From: Spirochaetia bacterium
GTDB taxonomy: Bacteria > Spirochaetota > Spirochaetia > Treponematales > Treponemataceae
NCBI GenBank assembly: GCA_900769985.1
Contig: CAAGIS010000067.1
Coordinates: 1 to 64,000 of the forward strand
DNA length: 64,000 nt
Reading direction: 5' to 3'
Shown: positions 27,030 through 34,855 of the stretch, piece after piece
Layout of the letters: each line of letters opens with the position of its first letter
How positions within the stretch are numbered: the stretch's first letter is position 1
Made by a program: the position numbers and the translations under genes
Notes under the pieces: generated by a model
Seen by the model: the letters and a program-made list of their open reading frames with translations, nothing else
Told to the model about the DNA's origin: nothing
Databases searched by the model: none

Positions 27030-28292
27030 TTATGCAGATTTTTCGATTAACAGTTCGCTTACGTCAGGAAGTTTTGTCTGATTTACGATTTCTTTTGTAA
27101 TTACAAGTTTCTTCTTGCCTTTTACGCTTGGAATTTCAAACATAATGTCAAGAAGCATTTTTTCTACAATCGAACGCAGTCCGCGTGCACCTGTTTTCTG
27201 CTTTATTGCAATGTCTGCAATTTCTGCGATTGCTTCGTCAGTAAACGACAAATCAACATTGTCCATTGCAAAGGAAGCCTGAAACTGTTTTGTAATTGCA
27301 TTTTTTGGCTGTGTCAGAATCGAAATCAAGTCTTCTCTTGTAAGTTCCTTTAATGCAACAGAAATCGGCATACGTCCTATTAATTCCGGAATAAGTCCAA
27401 ATTTTACAAGGTCGTCTGGTGTTACCTGATTCAATAAATCAACGCGTTCCTGATCTGTCATTGCTATGCTTGAAGAACCGAAGCCCATTGAGTGTTCGTT
27501 TGTTCTCTGTTCGATGATTTTGTCAAGACCTACAAAAGCTCCGCCTAAAATAAACAGAATGTTCGTCGTGTCAATTTCGAGCATTTCCTGATTTGGATGT
27601 TTTCTTCCTCCCTGAGGTGGAACGCTGGCTTTTGTTCCTTCAATTATTTTAAGCAGTGCCTGCTGAACACCTTCTCCCGAAACATCTCGTGTAATCGAAG
27701 TGTTTTCGCTTTTTCTGGCAATTTTATCTATTTCGTCTATAAAGATAATTCCTTTTTCTGCAGCTTTTATATTGCCGTTTGCTGCATTAATGAGTTTGAG
27801 CAGGACATTTTCTACGTCTTCTCCTACGTATCCTGCTTCAGTTAAAGTCGTAGCATCTGCAATTGCAAACGGAACTTTTAATTTCTGTGCAAGAGTTTTT
27901 GCAAGGAGCGTTTTTCCGCTTCCTGTTGGTCCTATTAAAAGTATGTTTGACTTTTCGATGAATACGTCATTTTTGTCAAATTTTTTAAGAGAAGACATTC
28001 TTTTGTAATGATTATAAACTGCAACTGAAAGTGCTTTCTTTGCATAATCCTGCCCGATTACATACGAGTCAAGAAAATCTTTAAATTCTTTTGGAGAAGG
28101 AACTTCAGAAAGTTTTATAGAAAGTTCTTCTGTCGGCTGAGATTCAAAGACACCATGACAAATTTCAACACATTCATTGCAGATATAAACTGGAGCAATG
28201 CTTGAAGCAATCAATCTTCTGTTATCGTCTTTTTTATTGCCTGCAGGAAGTCCGCAGAATGCACAATATTCCTGATTACCAAATTTTTTCAA
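27030..28292 (-). CDS. clpX: ATP-dependent Clp protease ATP-binding subunit ClpX
   Basis: ClpX is the hexameric unfoldase that feeds substrates to ClpP. The N-terminal zinc-binding domain has Cys10, Cys13, Cys38 and Cys41. The AAA+ domain carries Walker A GPTGSGKT, Walker B IIFIDEIDKI, sensor and RSIVEKMLLD regions near the end. The length of 420 matches typical ClpX. It is 2 bp after clpP on the same strand, forming a tig-clpP-clpX cluster with a terminator between tig and clpP. Confidence 0.97.
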   Translation of the reverse strand: MKKFGNQEYCAFCGLPAGNKKDDNRRLIASSIAPVYICNECVEICHGVFESQPTEELSIKLSEVPSPKEFKDFLDSYVIGQDYAKKALSVAVYNHYKRMSSLKKFDKNDVFIEKSNILLIGPTGSGKTLLAKTLAQKLKVPFAIADATTLTEAGYVGEDVENVLLKLINAANGNIKAAEKGIIFIDEIDKIARKSENTSITRDVSGEGVQQALLKIIEGTKASVPPQGGRKHPNQEMLEIDTTNILFILGGAFVGLDKIIEQRTNEHSMGFGSSSIAMTDQERVDLLNQVTPDDLVKFGLIPELIGRMPISVALKELTREDLISILTQPKNAITKQFQASFAMDNVDLSFTDEAIAEIADIAIKQKTGARGLRSIVEKMLLDIMFEIPSVKGKKKLVITKEIVNQTKLPDVSELLIEKSA

Positions 28293-28294
28293 TT

Positions 28295-28894
28295 TTATTT
28301 TCTCCCTGTCATAACCTGATCTACGATGCCATATTCCAAAGCATCCTGTGCAGACATAAAATAATCGCGCTCAATGTCATCTGCAATCTTGTCCTGAGGT
28401 TTTCCTGTGTCATTTGCAAGATATTCAATAGAAAGTTTTTTGAGCCTTAAAATTTCTTTTGCCTGAATTGCGATGTCAGTTTCCTGTCCTTCCGTTCCAC
28501 CTGACGGCTGATGAATCAAAACTCGTGCAGAAGGAAGAATAAAACGCTTGCCTTTAGTTCCACCTGCTAAAAGAACTGCTCCCATACTTGCCGCCTGCCC
28601 CATGCAGATAGTCTGAATCGGACACTTTACGTAGTGCATTGTATCGTAAATTGCAAGGCCTGCCGTTACAGAACCTCCAGGTGAATTGATGTACATGCTT
28701 ATGTCTTTGTCAGGATTTTCAGATTCCAAAAATAAAAGCTGCGCAATTACTAAATCGGCTGTAGCATCTGTTATTTTGCCGTCAACAAATATAATCCTGT
28801 CTTTCAAAAGTCTTGAATAAATGTCATAAGACCTTTCACCGTTCCCGCTTTTTTCGATAACATAAGGAACTAAATCATGCATCTGTTCATTCAT
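28295..28894 (-). CDS. clpP: ATP-dependent Clp protease proteolytic subunit
   Basis: ClpP forms the tetradecameric serine protease barrel. The catalytic Ser is at about 103 in MGQAASMGAV, and His at about 128 in IHQPSGG. SPGGSVTAGL is the conserved handle region. The C-terminal ERDYFMSAQDALEYGIVDQV carries the expected Asp. The 199 residues are typical. It lies between tig and clpX. Confidence 0.97.
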   Translation of the reverse strand: MNEQMHDLVPYVIEKSGNGERSYDIYSRLLKDRIIFVDGKITDATADLVIAQLLFLESENPDKDISMYINSPGGSVTAGLAIYDTMHYVKCPIQTICMGQAASMGAVLLAGGTKGKRFILPSARVLIHQPSGGTEGQETDIAIQAKEILRLKKLSIEYLANDTGKPQDKIADDIERDYFMSAQDALEYGIVDQVMTGRK

Positions 28895-29003
28895 ATATTT
28901 TTCCTTGTTTAAGATATTTACTCATATTTTAGCATTATCTGCATCTTTATTGAATATAGCAAAAAACTTTAAAATCGTCTTTAAATTTGCAGTTTTTTCT
29001 AAA

Positions 29004-29043
29004 AAAAAAGGAATGTGCGGTAAAAAACGTACATTCCTTTTTT
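29004..29043 (-). terminator. Terminator after tig
   Basis: A 13-bp stem, AAAAAAGGAATGT paired with ACATTCCTTTTTT, extends by three more pairs including one wobble. T-runs border both sides, so it can act in both directions. It separates tig from clpP, which thus probably has its own promoter or reads through. Confidence 0.85.
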
Positions 29044-29070
29044 ACAGAAATAAAGGATAAAGGCTAAGTG

Positions 29071-30429
29071 CTATCTTTTGAACAAGTCTGCAAAAGGTGT
29101 TTTTTCGCCTTTTGAAACTTTTACTTCTTTGTAAAGTTCATCATAAAGTTTCTGCTCTTTTGTATCATCAATTAAATATTCTTTTGCACGAGGATCTGAG
29201 TAGTGTTTTTTAACTTCTTCTACTGTAATTCCACCGTCTTCTGCAATTTTTGAATATTCAGCTTCGATTTCTTCTGGAGTTACTGAAATGTTTCTGTCTT
29301 TCATGAGTGTTTCAACGATTATGCGGCTTTTAAGAAGCTTTTCACTGTCTGCAGCCCATTGAGATGTCATTCCTTCTTTTGTCTGACCTGAAGCTACAAT
29401 CATTTTTTCAAGCTGTTCAGGTGTTGTCTGGAATTGCTGTGCCATCATGTTCCAACGGCCTTCGAGTTCAGCTTTAAGCATGCTTGCAGGAATTTCAAAC
29501 TGATTTTTTTCTACAAGTTGAGAAAGCAGGTCATTGTTCTTGATTTCTTTAATGCGTCTGTTTGCAGCAACTTCCATCTGGCGTTTCAAATCAGTTTTTA
29601 AATCGTCGAGTGTCTTGTATTTTGAGTTGACGTCCTGTGCAAGGTCGTCATCAAGAGCAGGAAGATTTCTGATTTTGATTGCAGTAACAGTTACGCTGAT
29701 TTTTTTAGTTTTTCCTGCGAGGTCTTTGTTTTCGTCATCGGCTTTATAAGTTTTTGTAATTTCTTTTGATTCATTTTTCTTGAGCCCGATGATTTCATCG
29801 TCGATTTTGTAAATATTTTCGCCTGTTCCGACTGTAAATACAAAACCTTCTCTTTTTGAGTCTTCAATAACGGCCCCGTTATCGTCAAGTTCGCAGTAAT
29901 TGATTGTAACAATGTCGTCTTTTGCAACAGTTTCGCTGTCTTTTTTATCTGTTACAGTAGCATTGCGTTCCTGAATTGCTTTCAATTCTTCTGCAAGTTC
30001 TGCATCTCCGACAGTTACCTGAGGTTCTTTTACGTTTATGCCTGAAAAGTTTTTGATTTCAACTTTCGGCAGAACATCGTAAGTTACTGAATATGTCAGG
30101 TCTTTTGTAATGTCTAATTCAGGGAGCTTTTCAAGCTGTGGCTGTGCATAAGGAAGAGGGCGGTTATCTTTTTCGTTTTCATCAGAAAAAATTTCATTTA
30201 AAGAAGCATCGATAACTTCGCTTAATGTGTCAGCTTTAAGTGCATCTCCGTATTTTCGTTCAAGAACGCTTGCCGGAACATGACCTTTTCTAAAACCGGG
30301 GATTTGTGCGTTTTTTGTGTAGTTTGCAGTTACTTTTTTATAGCTTGCTTCAATTTCGCTTTTGTCAACTGTTACAGTAAGTTTTACTGCTGATTTTTCA
30401 AGCTTTTCGTAATTCTTTGATAATTTCAC
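29071..30429 (-). CDS. tig: Trigger factor
   Basis: A ribosome-bound chaperone and prolyl isomerase. The N-terminal ribosome-binding loop is clear (IPGFRKGHVPASVLERKYG). The FKBP-like PPIase domain follows at about residues 160-245 (DIVTINYCELDDNGAV, FTVGTGENIYKID). The C-terminal chaperone arms complete about 452 residues. I start it at a GTG that follows AGAGGA; a TTG seven codons upstream overlaps this site and is unlikely. It is downstream of a tRNA cluster that has its own terminator. Confidence 0.95.
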   Translation of the reverse strand: MKLSKNYEKLEKSAVKLTVTVDKSEIEASYKKVTANYTKNAQIPGFRKGHVPASVLERKYGDALKADTLSEVIDASLNEIFSDENEKDNRPLPYAQPQLEKLPELDITKDLTYSVTYDVLPKVEIKNFSGINVKEPQVTVGDAELAEELKAIQERNATVTDKKDSETVAKDDIVTINYCELDDNGAVIEDSKREGFVFTVGTGENIYKIDDEIIGLKKNESKEITKTYKADDENKDLAGKTKKISVTVTAIKIRNLPALDDDLAQDVNSKYKTLDDLKTDLKRQMEVAANRRIKEIKNNDLLSQLVEKNQFEIPASMLKAELEGRWNMMAQQFQTTPEQLEKMIVASGQTKEGMTSQWAADSEKLLKSRIIVETLMKDRNISVTPEEIEAEYSKIAEDGGITVEEVKKHYSDPRAKEYLIDDTKEQKLYDELYKEVKVSKGEKTPFADLFKR

Positions 30430-30461
30430 GATAAGTATCCTCTTTTTCAAAAAAAATGAAT

Positions 30462-30498
30462 AAAAAAAAAGCGATTCAGATTGCTCTAAAATCGCTTT
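30462..30498 (-). terminator. Terminator of the tRNA cluster
   Basis: On the minus strand AAAGCGATT pairs with AATCGCTTT around a loop, and a long U-run follows. It lies between the last tRNA-Gly and tig. Confidence 0.8.
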
Positions 30499-30505
30499 AG
30501 TTTAG

Positions 30506-30577
30506 AGCGGGAAACGGGAGTTGGACCCGCGACATCCACCTTGGCAAGGTGGCGCTCTACCACTGAGCTATTCCCGC
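30506..30577 (-). tRNA. tRNA-Gly (anticodon GCC), copy 2
   Basis: A 72-base cloverleaf on the minus strand has acceptor GCGGGAA/TTCCCGC and discriminator U, as is usual for bacterial tRNA-Gly. The anticodon stem CCACC/GGTGG encloses TTGCCAA. It is identical to the neighbour at 30626. Confidence 0.96.
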
Positions 30578-30625
30578 AAAATAATGAGTTTTGCGCTCTG
30601 AATGTAACGCAGGAAATCCTGCTAG

Positions 30626-30697
30626 AGCGGGAAACGGGAGTTGGACCCGCGACATCCACCTTGGCAAGGTGGCGCTCTACCACTGAGCTATTCCCGC
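30626..30697 (-). tRNA. tRNA-Gly (anticodon GCC), copy 1
   Basis: The sequence is the same as in the copy at 30506, and seven or so flanking bases also match. The two are separated by 48 bp. This looks like a recent tandem duplication or a copy kept identical by gene conversion. Confidence 0.96.
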
Positions 30698-30735
30698 GTA
30701 TTATTTTACGTCAGTTTCATGCAAGGCTTGAACTT

Positions 30736-30815
30736 TGCGAGAGGAGGGACTTGAACCCTCAAGCCGAAGCACTAGATCCTAAGTCTAGCGTGTATGCCAA
30801 TTTCACCACTCTCGC
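30736..30815 (-). tRNA. tRNA-Leu (anticodon TAG)
   Basis: About 80 bases on the minus strand with acceptor GCGAGAG/CTCTCGC and discriminator A. The anticodon stem CTAGA/TCTAG encloses CTTAGGA. A longer variable arm (GTGCTTCGGCTTG) is typical of type II tRNAs. It is the first gene of the Leu-Gly-Gly cluster. Confidence 0.93.
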
Positions 30816-30860
30816 TTATAATGCAAGTGTGCAAATCCAGATGCCCGGACCTCAGTTCTT

Positions 30861-30879
30861 CAGTCTGAAAAACAGACTG
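30861..30879. other. Small hairpin in the tRNA/endoglucanase gap
   Basis: CAGTCTG-AAAAA-CAGACTG forms a 7-bp stem without a following T-run. The rest of 30816-31032 holds a 12-base A-run (30986-30997) and a 10-base T-run (31020-31029) but no gene I can support. Confidence 0.4.
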
Positions 30880-31032
30880 CATGAAACGTATGTAGTAAGA
30901 ATATATCAAAATCCGCAAATAGTGTCTAGTGCTTTATAAAAAAAATCCGGCAATTTTTATTGTGGAGCTTTCCTCTGCTGAACTTAAAAAAAAAAAATTT
31001 TATTATGAATGACACGTTGTTTTTTTTTTGAT

Positions 31033-31061
31033 TTGCCATTCATTATATTGTATGCTAAAAT
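31033..31061 (+). promoter_or_regulatory. Putative promoter of the endoglucanase gene
   Basis: TTGCCA, a 17-bp spacer and TAAAAT lie 41 bases before the start codon. The T10 tract sits three bases upstream of the -35 box and the A12 tract further up, a layout like UP elements. Confidence 0.6.
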
Positions 31062-31102
31062 TAAAATGAGTTTTAAAACCTGTGTGTTTTGTGAGGAATT
31101 TT

Positions 31103-32167
31103 ATGAAAAACCGCAAAGTTTATCGTCTGTTTTTTTTCTGTGCTGTTCTGACAGGTCTGTTTTTTTCTTGTTCTGATAATGAAAAATATAAAAATGATAC
31201 TCACAAAGCAGTTCTTGACGGAAAAACTGTAGTTGAACGTTACGGGCATTTGCAGGTTAATGGCACTGATTTATGCAGCCAGGACGGACAGCCTGTTCAA
31301 CTTCATGGTATGAGTTCTCACGGCCTTCAGTGGTACGGAAAATATGCAAATAAAGATGTAATAAAATGGCTTCGTGATGACTGGAACTGTCAGTTGTGGC
31401 GTCCAGCTTTATATACGCAGGGGGCTTACATCGGAAATCCTGTTTTAAAGCAGAAAGTAATCGATTCGATAGAAGCCTGCATAGACTGCGGAATGTACGT
31501 TCTTGTTGACTGGCACGTCCTTGCAGACAAAGACCCTCTTTTGTACGCAGATTACGCTGCAGAATTTTTTGATGAAATTTCAAAAAAATACGGTGACAGA
31601 CCTAATATTATTTATGAAATCTGTAATGAACCAAACGGCAAGGACGTAACGTGGAAAGAAAATATAAAGCCTTATGCAGAGCGTATTATTGAAGTAATCA
31701 GAAAAAATGATCCTGATAATATTATTGTCATAGGAACGCCGAATTGGAGTGGTGATGTTCTTTCTGCTGCAAATGACCCTGTGCTTAATCAGAAAAACGT
31801 AATGTATACGATTCATTTTTATGCAGGTTCACATAAAAGTGAACGCCGTAAACAGGTAAAGTCTGCATTAAAAAAAGGAATTCCTGTTTTTGCAACTGAG
31901 TGGGGCTGTACAAAAGAAAGCGGCGATGGTGGAGTGTTTGAAAAAGAGACGCTTGAATGGATTGAATTTATGAAAAAAAATAATATTTCCTGGGTAAATT
32001 GGTCTGTAAATAATAAAGGAGAAGATTCTGGTATTCTTGTTTACAATGCAGACAGGGAAGCAAAAGGAAACTGGAAAGATAAAGACCTTTCAAAAGCAGG
32101 AAAATTTATCCGCAAGATTATGCGCGGTGAACTTGATTTAAAAACTTATAAACCGGAAAAAAAATAA
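31103..32167 (+). CDS. Secreted GH5 endoglucanase, lipoprotein
   Basis: A glycoside hydrolase family 5 enzyme, probably an endo-beta-1,4-glucanase acting on cellulose or other beta-glucans. The lipobox FFSC (Cys at 23) anchors it to a membrane. The barrel begins with LHGMSSHGLQWYG. The general acid/base Glu176 is in EICNEPNG and the nucleophile Glu266 in FATEWG. Conserved DWHV and HFYAG are also present. The 354 residues make a single catalytic domain without a binding module. The ATG follows GTGAGGAATT. It suggests plant-fibre use in a gut or rumen setting. Confidence 0.92.
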   Translation: MKNRKVYRLFFFCAVLTGLFFSCSDNEKYKNDTHKAVLDGKTVVERYGHLQVNGTDLCSQDGQPVQLHGMSSHGLQWYGKYANKDVIKWLRDDWNCQLWRPALYTQGAYIGNPVLKQKVIDSIEACIDCGMYVLVDWHVLADKDPLLYADYAAEFFDEISKKYGDRPNIIYEICNEPNGKDVTWKENIKPYAERIIEVIRKNDPDNIIVIGTPNWSGDVLSAANDPVLNQKNVMYTIHFYAGSHKSERRKQVKSALKKGIPVFATEWGCTKESGDGGVFEKETLEWIEFMKKNNISWVNWSVNNKGEDSGILVYNADREAKGNWKDKDLSKAGKFIRKIMRGELDLKTYKPEKK

Positions 32168-32179
32168 AAAGAGGTTATA

Positions 32180-33286
32180 ATGTCAAATCTTATTGATTAT
32201 GTAAAATGGCGCGGAGATTTGTCTTTTTTCAGCAATTCTTTTAATGATATAGATGCGTTGATTTTATGCCAGATTGCGTATTTAAATTTTGACGGCATTA
32301 TTTCTTCTGAACTAAAAAAAGCAGTAACACTGTCTGATTTATGGACTGCTTTTAAATCTGATTCTGATTTTGAACGCCGTTCTGATTTGGGAATGCTGAT
32401 TAATAAAGATACTGTTTCCCTTTTTGAACAGGCGGCGTGTTCTCATCGTTTTTCCGGTGTGAGGATTGCAGGTTATGTCAATAAAATTGATGTAAAGTCA
32501 GATGAACAGTTTTCTGCGTGTACTTATTTTATTGAAAAATCAAATAAAAATCCGTTTGTCGTATTCCGTGGAACAGATGATACTATAGTCGGCTGGAAAG
32601 AAGATTTTAACATGGCTTTTTCAGACAAGATTCCTGCCCAGATTGATTCTGTAAGTTATGCTGAAACTGTCTTAAAAGAAGTCCACGGAAAAATAAGCAT
32701 CGCAGGTCATTCAAAAGGCGGAAATCTTGCTGTCTATTCAGCATGCTTTATGAAGCCGGGATATAAAAAGCGGATTGACAGAATTTACAATTTTGACGGT
32801 CCGGGGTTTTCTTCTGGAATCATAAATACAAAAGAGTATAAGAATATTCTTCCGTTTGTTCATTCGTGGTTTCCTGAACATTCGATTGTCGGGATGCTGT
32901 TTGAGTATAGGGGAAAATACACTGTCGTAAAAAGTGACAAGACAGGTGTCTGGCAGCACGACCCTTTGTCATGGAATCTTGTAAATTCACGTTTTATTAC
33001 AGTTCCTGAGCTGAGTTCAAACAGCATATATTTTAACAAAACATTCAATAACTGGATAGCTTCTCTTTCTCCTGAAAAATTAAAAAAAGTCATCGATTCT
33101 TTATTTGAAATTATCGGGGCTACAGGCGCTTCAACAAATTCTGAACTTGAAGCAGACTTTTTCGGAAATTCAAAAATAATATTGAAAGCAATCCATAATA
33201 TTGACAGGTCAGTCCGCGTTGAAGTTCTCGAAATGATAAAGCTGCTTTTTTCAAGTGTGCTTGATATAGGACTTTTTCAAAAATAA
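32180..33286 (+). CDS. Alpha/beta-hydrolase-like protein (DUF2974/Mbeg1-like)
   Basis: A 368-residue cytosolic protein. The N-terminus (LIDYVKWRGDLSFF, FNDIDALILCQIAYLNF) and the central GHSKGGNLAVYSA with its nucleophile-elbow Ser match the Mbeg1-like/DUF2974 family of lipase-like proteins. VVFRGTDDTIVGWKEDFNMAF lies about 70 residues earlier, as in class 3 lipases. It is 12 bp after the endoglucanase with AGAGG before the ATG, so the two may be cotranscribed. The substrate is unknown. Confidence 0.83.
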   Translation: MSNLIDYVKWRGDLSFFSNSFNDIDALILCQIAYLNFDGIISSELKKAVTLSDLWTAFKSDSDFERRSDLGMLINKDTVSLFEQAACSHRFSGVRIAGYVNKIDVKSDEQFSACTYFIEKSNKNPFVVFRGTDDTIVGWKEDFNMAFSDKIPAQIDSVSYAETVLKEVHGKISIAGHSKGGNLAVYSACFMKPGYKKRIDRIYNFDGPGFSSGIINTKEYKNILPFVHSWFPEHSIVGMLFEYRGKYTVVKSDKTGVWQHDPLSWNLVNSRFITVPELSSNSIYFNKTFNNWIASLSPEKLKKVIDSLFEIIGATGASTNSELEADFFGNSKIILKAIHNIDRSVRVEVLEMIKLLFSSVLDIGLFQK

Positions 33287-33309
33287 TGTGCGCTGCAAGA
33301 ATATTCTAC

Positions 33310-33317
33310 GGGGGGGG
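33310..33317 (+). repeat. Poly-G tract (8 G)
   Basis: Eight consecutive G stand in an AT-rich gap, about 57 bp upstream of the secG -35 box. Such tracts are prone to slippage. Confidence 0.9.
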
Positions 33318-33373
33318 ATGAGAATGTGTACGTTTGTTAAGTACAAAAATTTACGACTTGCCTTGTTTCATTC

Positions 33374-33403
33374 TTGACTAATATTTGAATTATCGATTAA
33401 AAT
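33374..33403 (+). promoter_or_regulatory. Putative promoter of secG
   Basis: TTGACT, an 18-bp spacer and TAAAAT. A palindrome, TTAAGAATaATTCTTAA at 33431-33447, follows before the ribosome binding site and could be an operator. Confidence 0.6.
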
Positions 33404-33465
33404 TATCCAATATATTTATGAAAAAATCGGTTAAGAATAATTCTTAATCCTTGGAGTGTAATTTT

Positions 33466-33840
33466 ATGGAAGCTATGAAAGTTGTACTTATTGTATTATT
33501 TGTTATCATTAGTATTTTGCTTGTATTGCTTGTTTTGATTCAGAATGATGAAGGCGGCGGACTTGGCGGTCTTCTTTCGGGTGCGGGTTCTGCAGCATTT
33601 GGTTCTCATTCTGCAAGTGTAATTAATAAAACAACTTTTGTTCTTGTTGCGCTTTTCTTTGTTACGGCTTTTGCAATTGCACGTTTAAATAAAGCTCCTG
33701 CAATAAAAGACCTCCAGCCGGAAGAAGCAGTTGAACAGCAGCTTTCTTCTGACAGTGAAGCAGCTGACTGGTGGAAGGACGTAGGAGAGCAGCCGGCAGA
33801 AGTTCCGCAGGATTCAATTTCGGCAGTTGAAGAGCAGTAA
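33466..33840 (+). CDS. secG: Preprotein translocase subunit SecG
   Basis: A SecYEG accessory subunit with two transmembrane helices, at about residues 4-24 (VVLIVLFVIISILLVLLVLI) and about 55-75, joined by the family loop QNDEGGGLGGLLSGAGSAAFG. About 124 residues, longer than usual owing to an acidic C-terminal tail (EEAVEQQ, then PAEVPQD). The ATG is 9 bases after TTGGAG. It is followed by a PTS IIA gene after 26 bp. Confidence 0.94.
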   Translation: MEAMKVVLIVLFVIISILLVLLVLIQNDEGGGLGGLLSGAGSAAFGSHSASVINKTTFVLVALFFVTAFAIARLNKAPAIKDLQPEEAVEQQLSSDSEAADWWKDVGEQPAEVPQDSISAVEEQ

Positions 33841-33866
33841 TTTATAATTTGCAGGCAGGGAACGTT

Positions 33867-34325
33867 ATGTTGCGGGATTTGATAAAAACAGAAGCTATAA
33901 ACGTTAATTTGCAGAGTGATGATAAAGACGAAGTTTTTGAAGAACTTACTGAAACTTTGATTTCTTTGTGTCCTAAATTAGATCGCAAAGAGGTCCTTGC
34001 TTCATTCCTTGAGCGCGAGAAAAAAATGACTACGGGAATTGTGACAGGAATTGCAATTCCTCATGCAATTAGTGACAAAATTACAGAACCTCTTTGCGCA
34101 ATAGGAATCAGCAGAAACGGAATTGATTATGATGCGCTTGACGGAAAGCCTGTTCATATTATTTTTATGATTCTGTTTCCTGCAGGAGATGCAGCACTTC
34201 ATCTGAATATTATGCAGCGTCTTGCATGTGTTTTTAGTGATTCAACATTTTATAAATCTGTTATAGATAAAGAAAGTGCTTCTCAAGTGGCACAGGCGAT
34301 TTTTGATATTGATGAAAGTATTTAG
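33867..34325 (+). CDS. PTS EIIA component, nitrogen/fructose type
   Basis: A 152-residue EIIA domain that accepts a phosphoryl group from HPr on His66 in the motif GIAIPHAI. REKKMTTGIVTG before it and FMILFPAGDAALHLNIMQRLA after it are typical of PtsN/EIIA-Fru proteins. No IIB or IIC gene is adjacent, so it is more likely regulatory (PtsN-like) than for sugar transport. The ATG at 33867 follows CAGGGAA. Confidence 0.88.
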   Translation: MLRDLIKTEAINVNLQSDDKDEVFEELTETLISLCPKLDRKEVLASFLEREKKMTTGIVTGIAIPHAISDKITEPLCAIGISRNGIDYDALDGKPVHIIFMILFPAGDAALHLNIMQRLACVFSDSTFYKSVIDKESASQVAQAIFDIDESI

Positions 34326-34374
34326 CTGACGTCCGTTTATGCGGAATCTGTGATTGTAATATTTTTGGGAGTGA

Positions 34375-34413
34375 AAGATAAAAGACGACAGAAATTGCGT
34401 CGTCTTTTATCTT
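34375..34413. terminator. Long hairpin after the PTS IIA gene
   Basis: A 15-bp perfect stem, AAGATAAAAGACGAC with its complement, has a nine-base loop. It is followed at once by a second 11-bp stem, AAAAAGTTTGC-GTT-GCAAACTTTTT (34414-34438). Together they probably end the upstream transcript or form the start of the V-ATPase leader. Confidence 0.65.
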
Positions 34414-34446
34414 AAAAAGTTTGCGTTGCAAACTTTTTTATCAACT

Positions 34447-34474
34447 GCTGTTTCTCATTACATTGCGGAACAGC
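34447..34474 (+). other. Octaloop hairpin in the V-ATPase leader
   Basis: Stem GCTGTTTC/GGAACAGC, a T-C mismatch, a C-G closing pair and the loop ATTACATT. The same layout occurs before ddh and lysA with different stem bases, so pairing is conserved while sequence is not. Confidence 0.7.
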
Positions 34475-34531
34475 GTAAAAAGTCAATTGATTGTTGAAAC
34501 AATCTTCTTGGCTTTTTATGGGAGTATTGAT

Positions 34532-34843
34532 ATGGCAGAAAGTGAAACAAATGTTATCTCTCATTTGCTTGAAATAGAAGATGAAGCTACATCTATAATT
34601 GATGCTGCTCAAATAGAAAGTAATAAAAGGGTTTTGTCATCAAAGGCAATTGCAGATGAATTATTTCATTCCAAGTATGCCGAAATCGTGCAGAAATTTG
34701 AAGGCGAATATACTGAGACAATAAATAATTATTCAAAATCTCATGACGAAGAATTTGAGTCTTATAAGAATTATATTTTGCAGTCTAAAAAGGACGTTGA
34801 GTCATTCAACGCGTTTATGAATAAAGTTTTGTTTAGTTCATAA
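34532..34843 (+). CDS. V-type ATPase peripheral stalk subunit, H/G-like
   Basis: A 103-residue, almost wholly helical and charged protein (MAESETNVISHLLEIEDEA, then SNKRVLSSKAIADELFHSKYAEI). It has the size and coiled-coil nature of the AhaH/subunit G stalk protein, which pairs with subunit E. The first-gene position in the ATPase operon supports the call. The ATG is 7 bases after GGGAG. The identity is inferred from length, helicity and context more than from a motif. Confidence 0.68.
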   Translation: MAESETNVISHLLEIEDEATSIIDAAQIESNKRVLSSKAIADELFHSKYAEIVQKFEGEYTETINNYSKSHDEEFESYKNYILQSKKDVESFNAFMNKVLFSS

Positions 34844-34855
34844 GCAGGCGGTAAT

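Noticed and set aside
30541..30939. 132-codon frame across the tRNA cluster
   Set aside because: It is read through three tRNA genes on the opposite strand.
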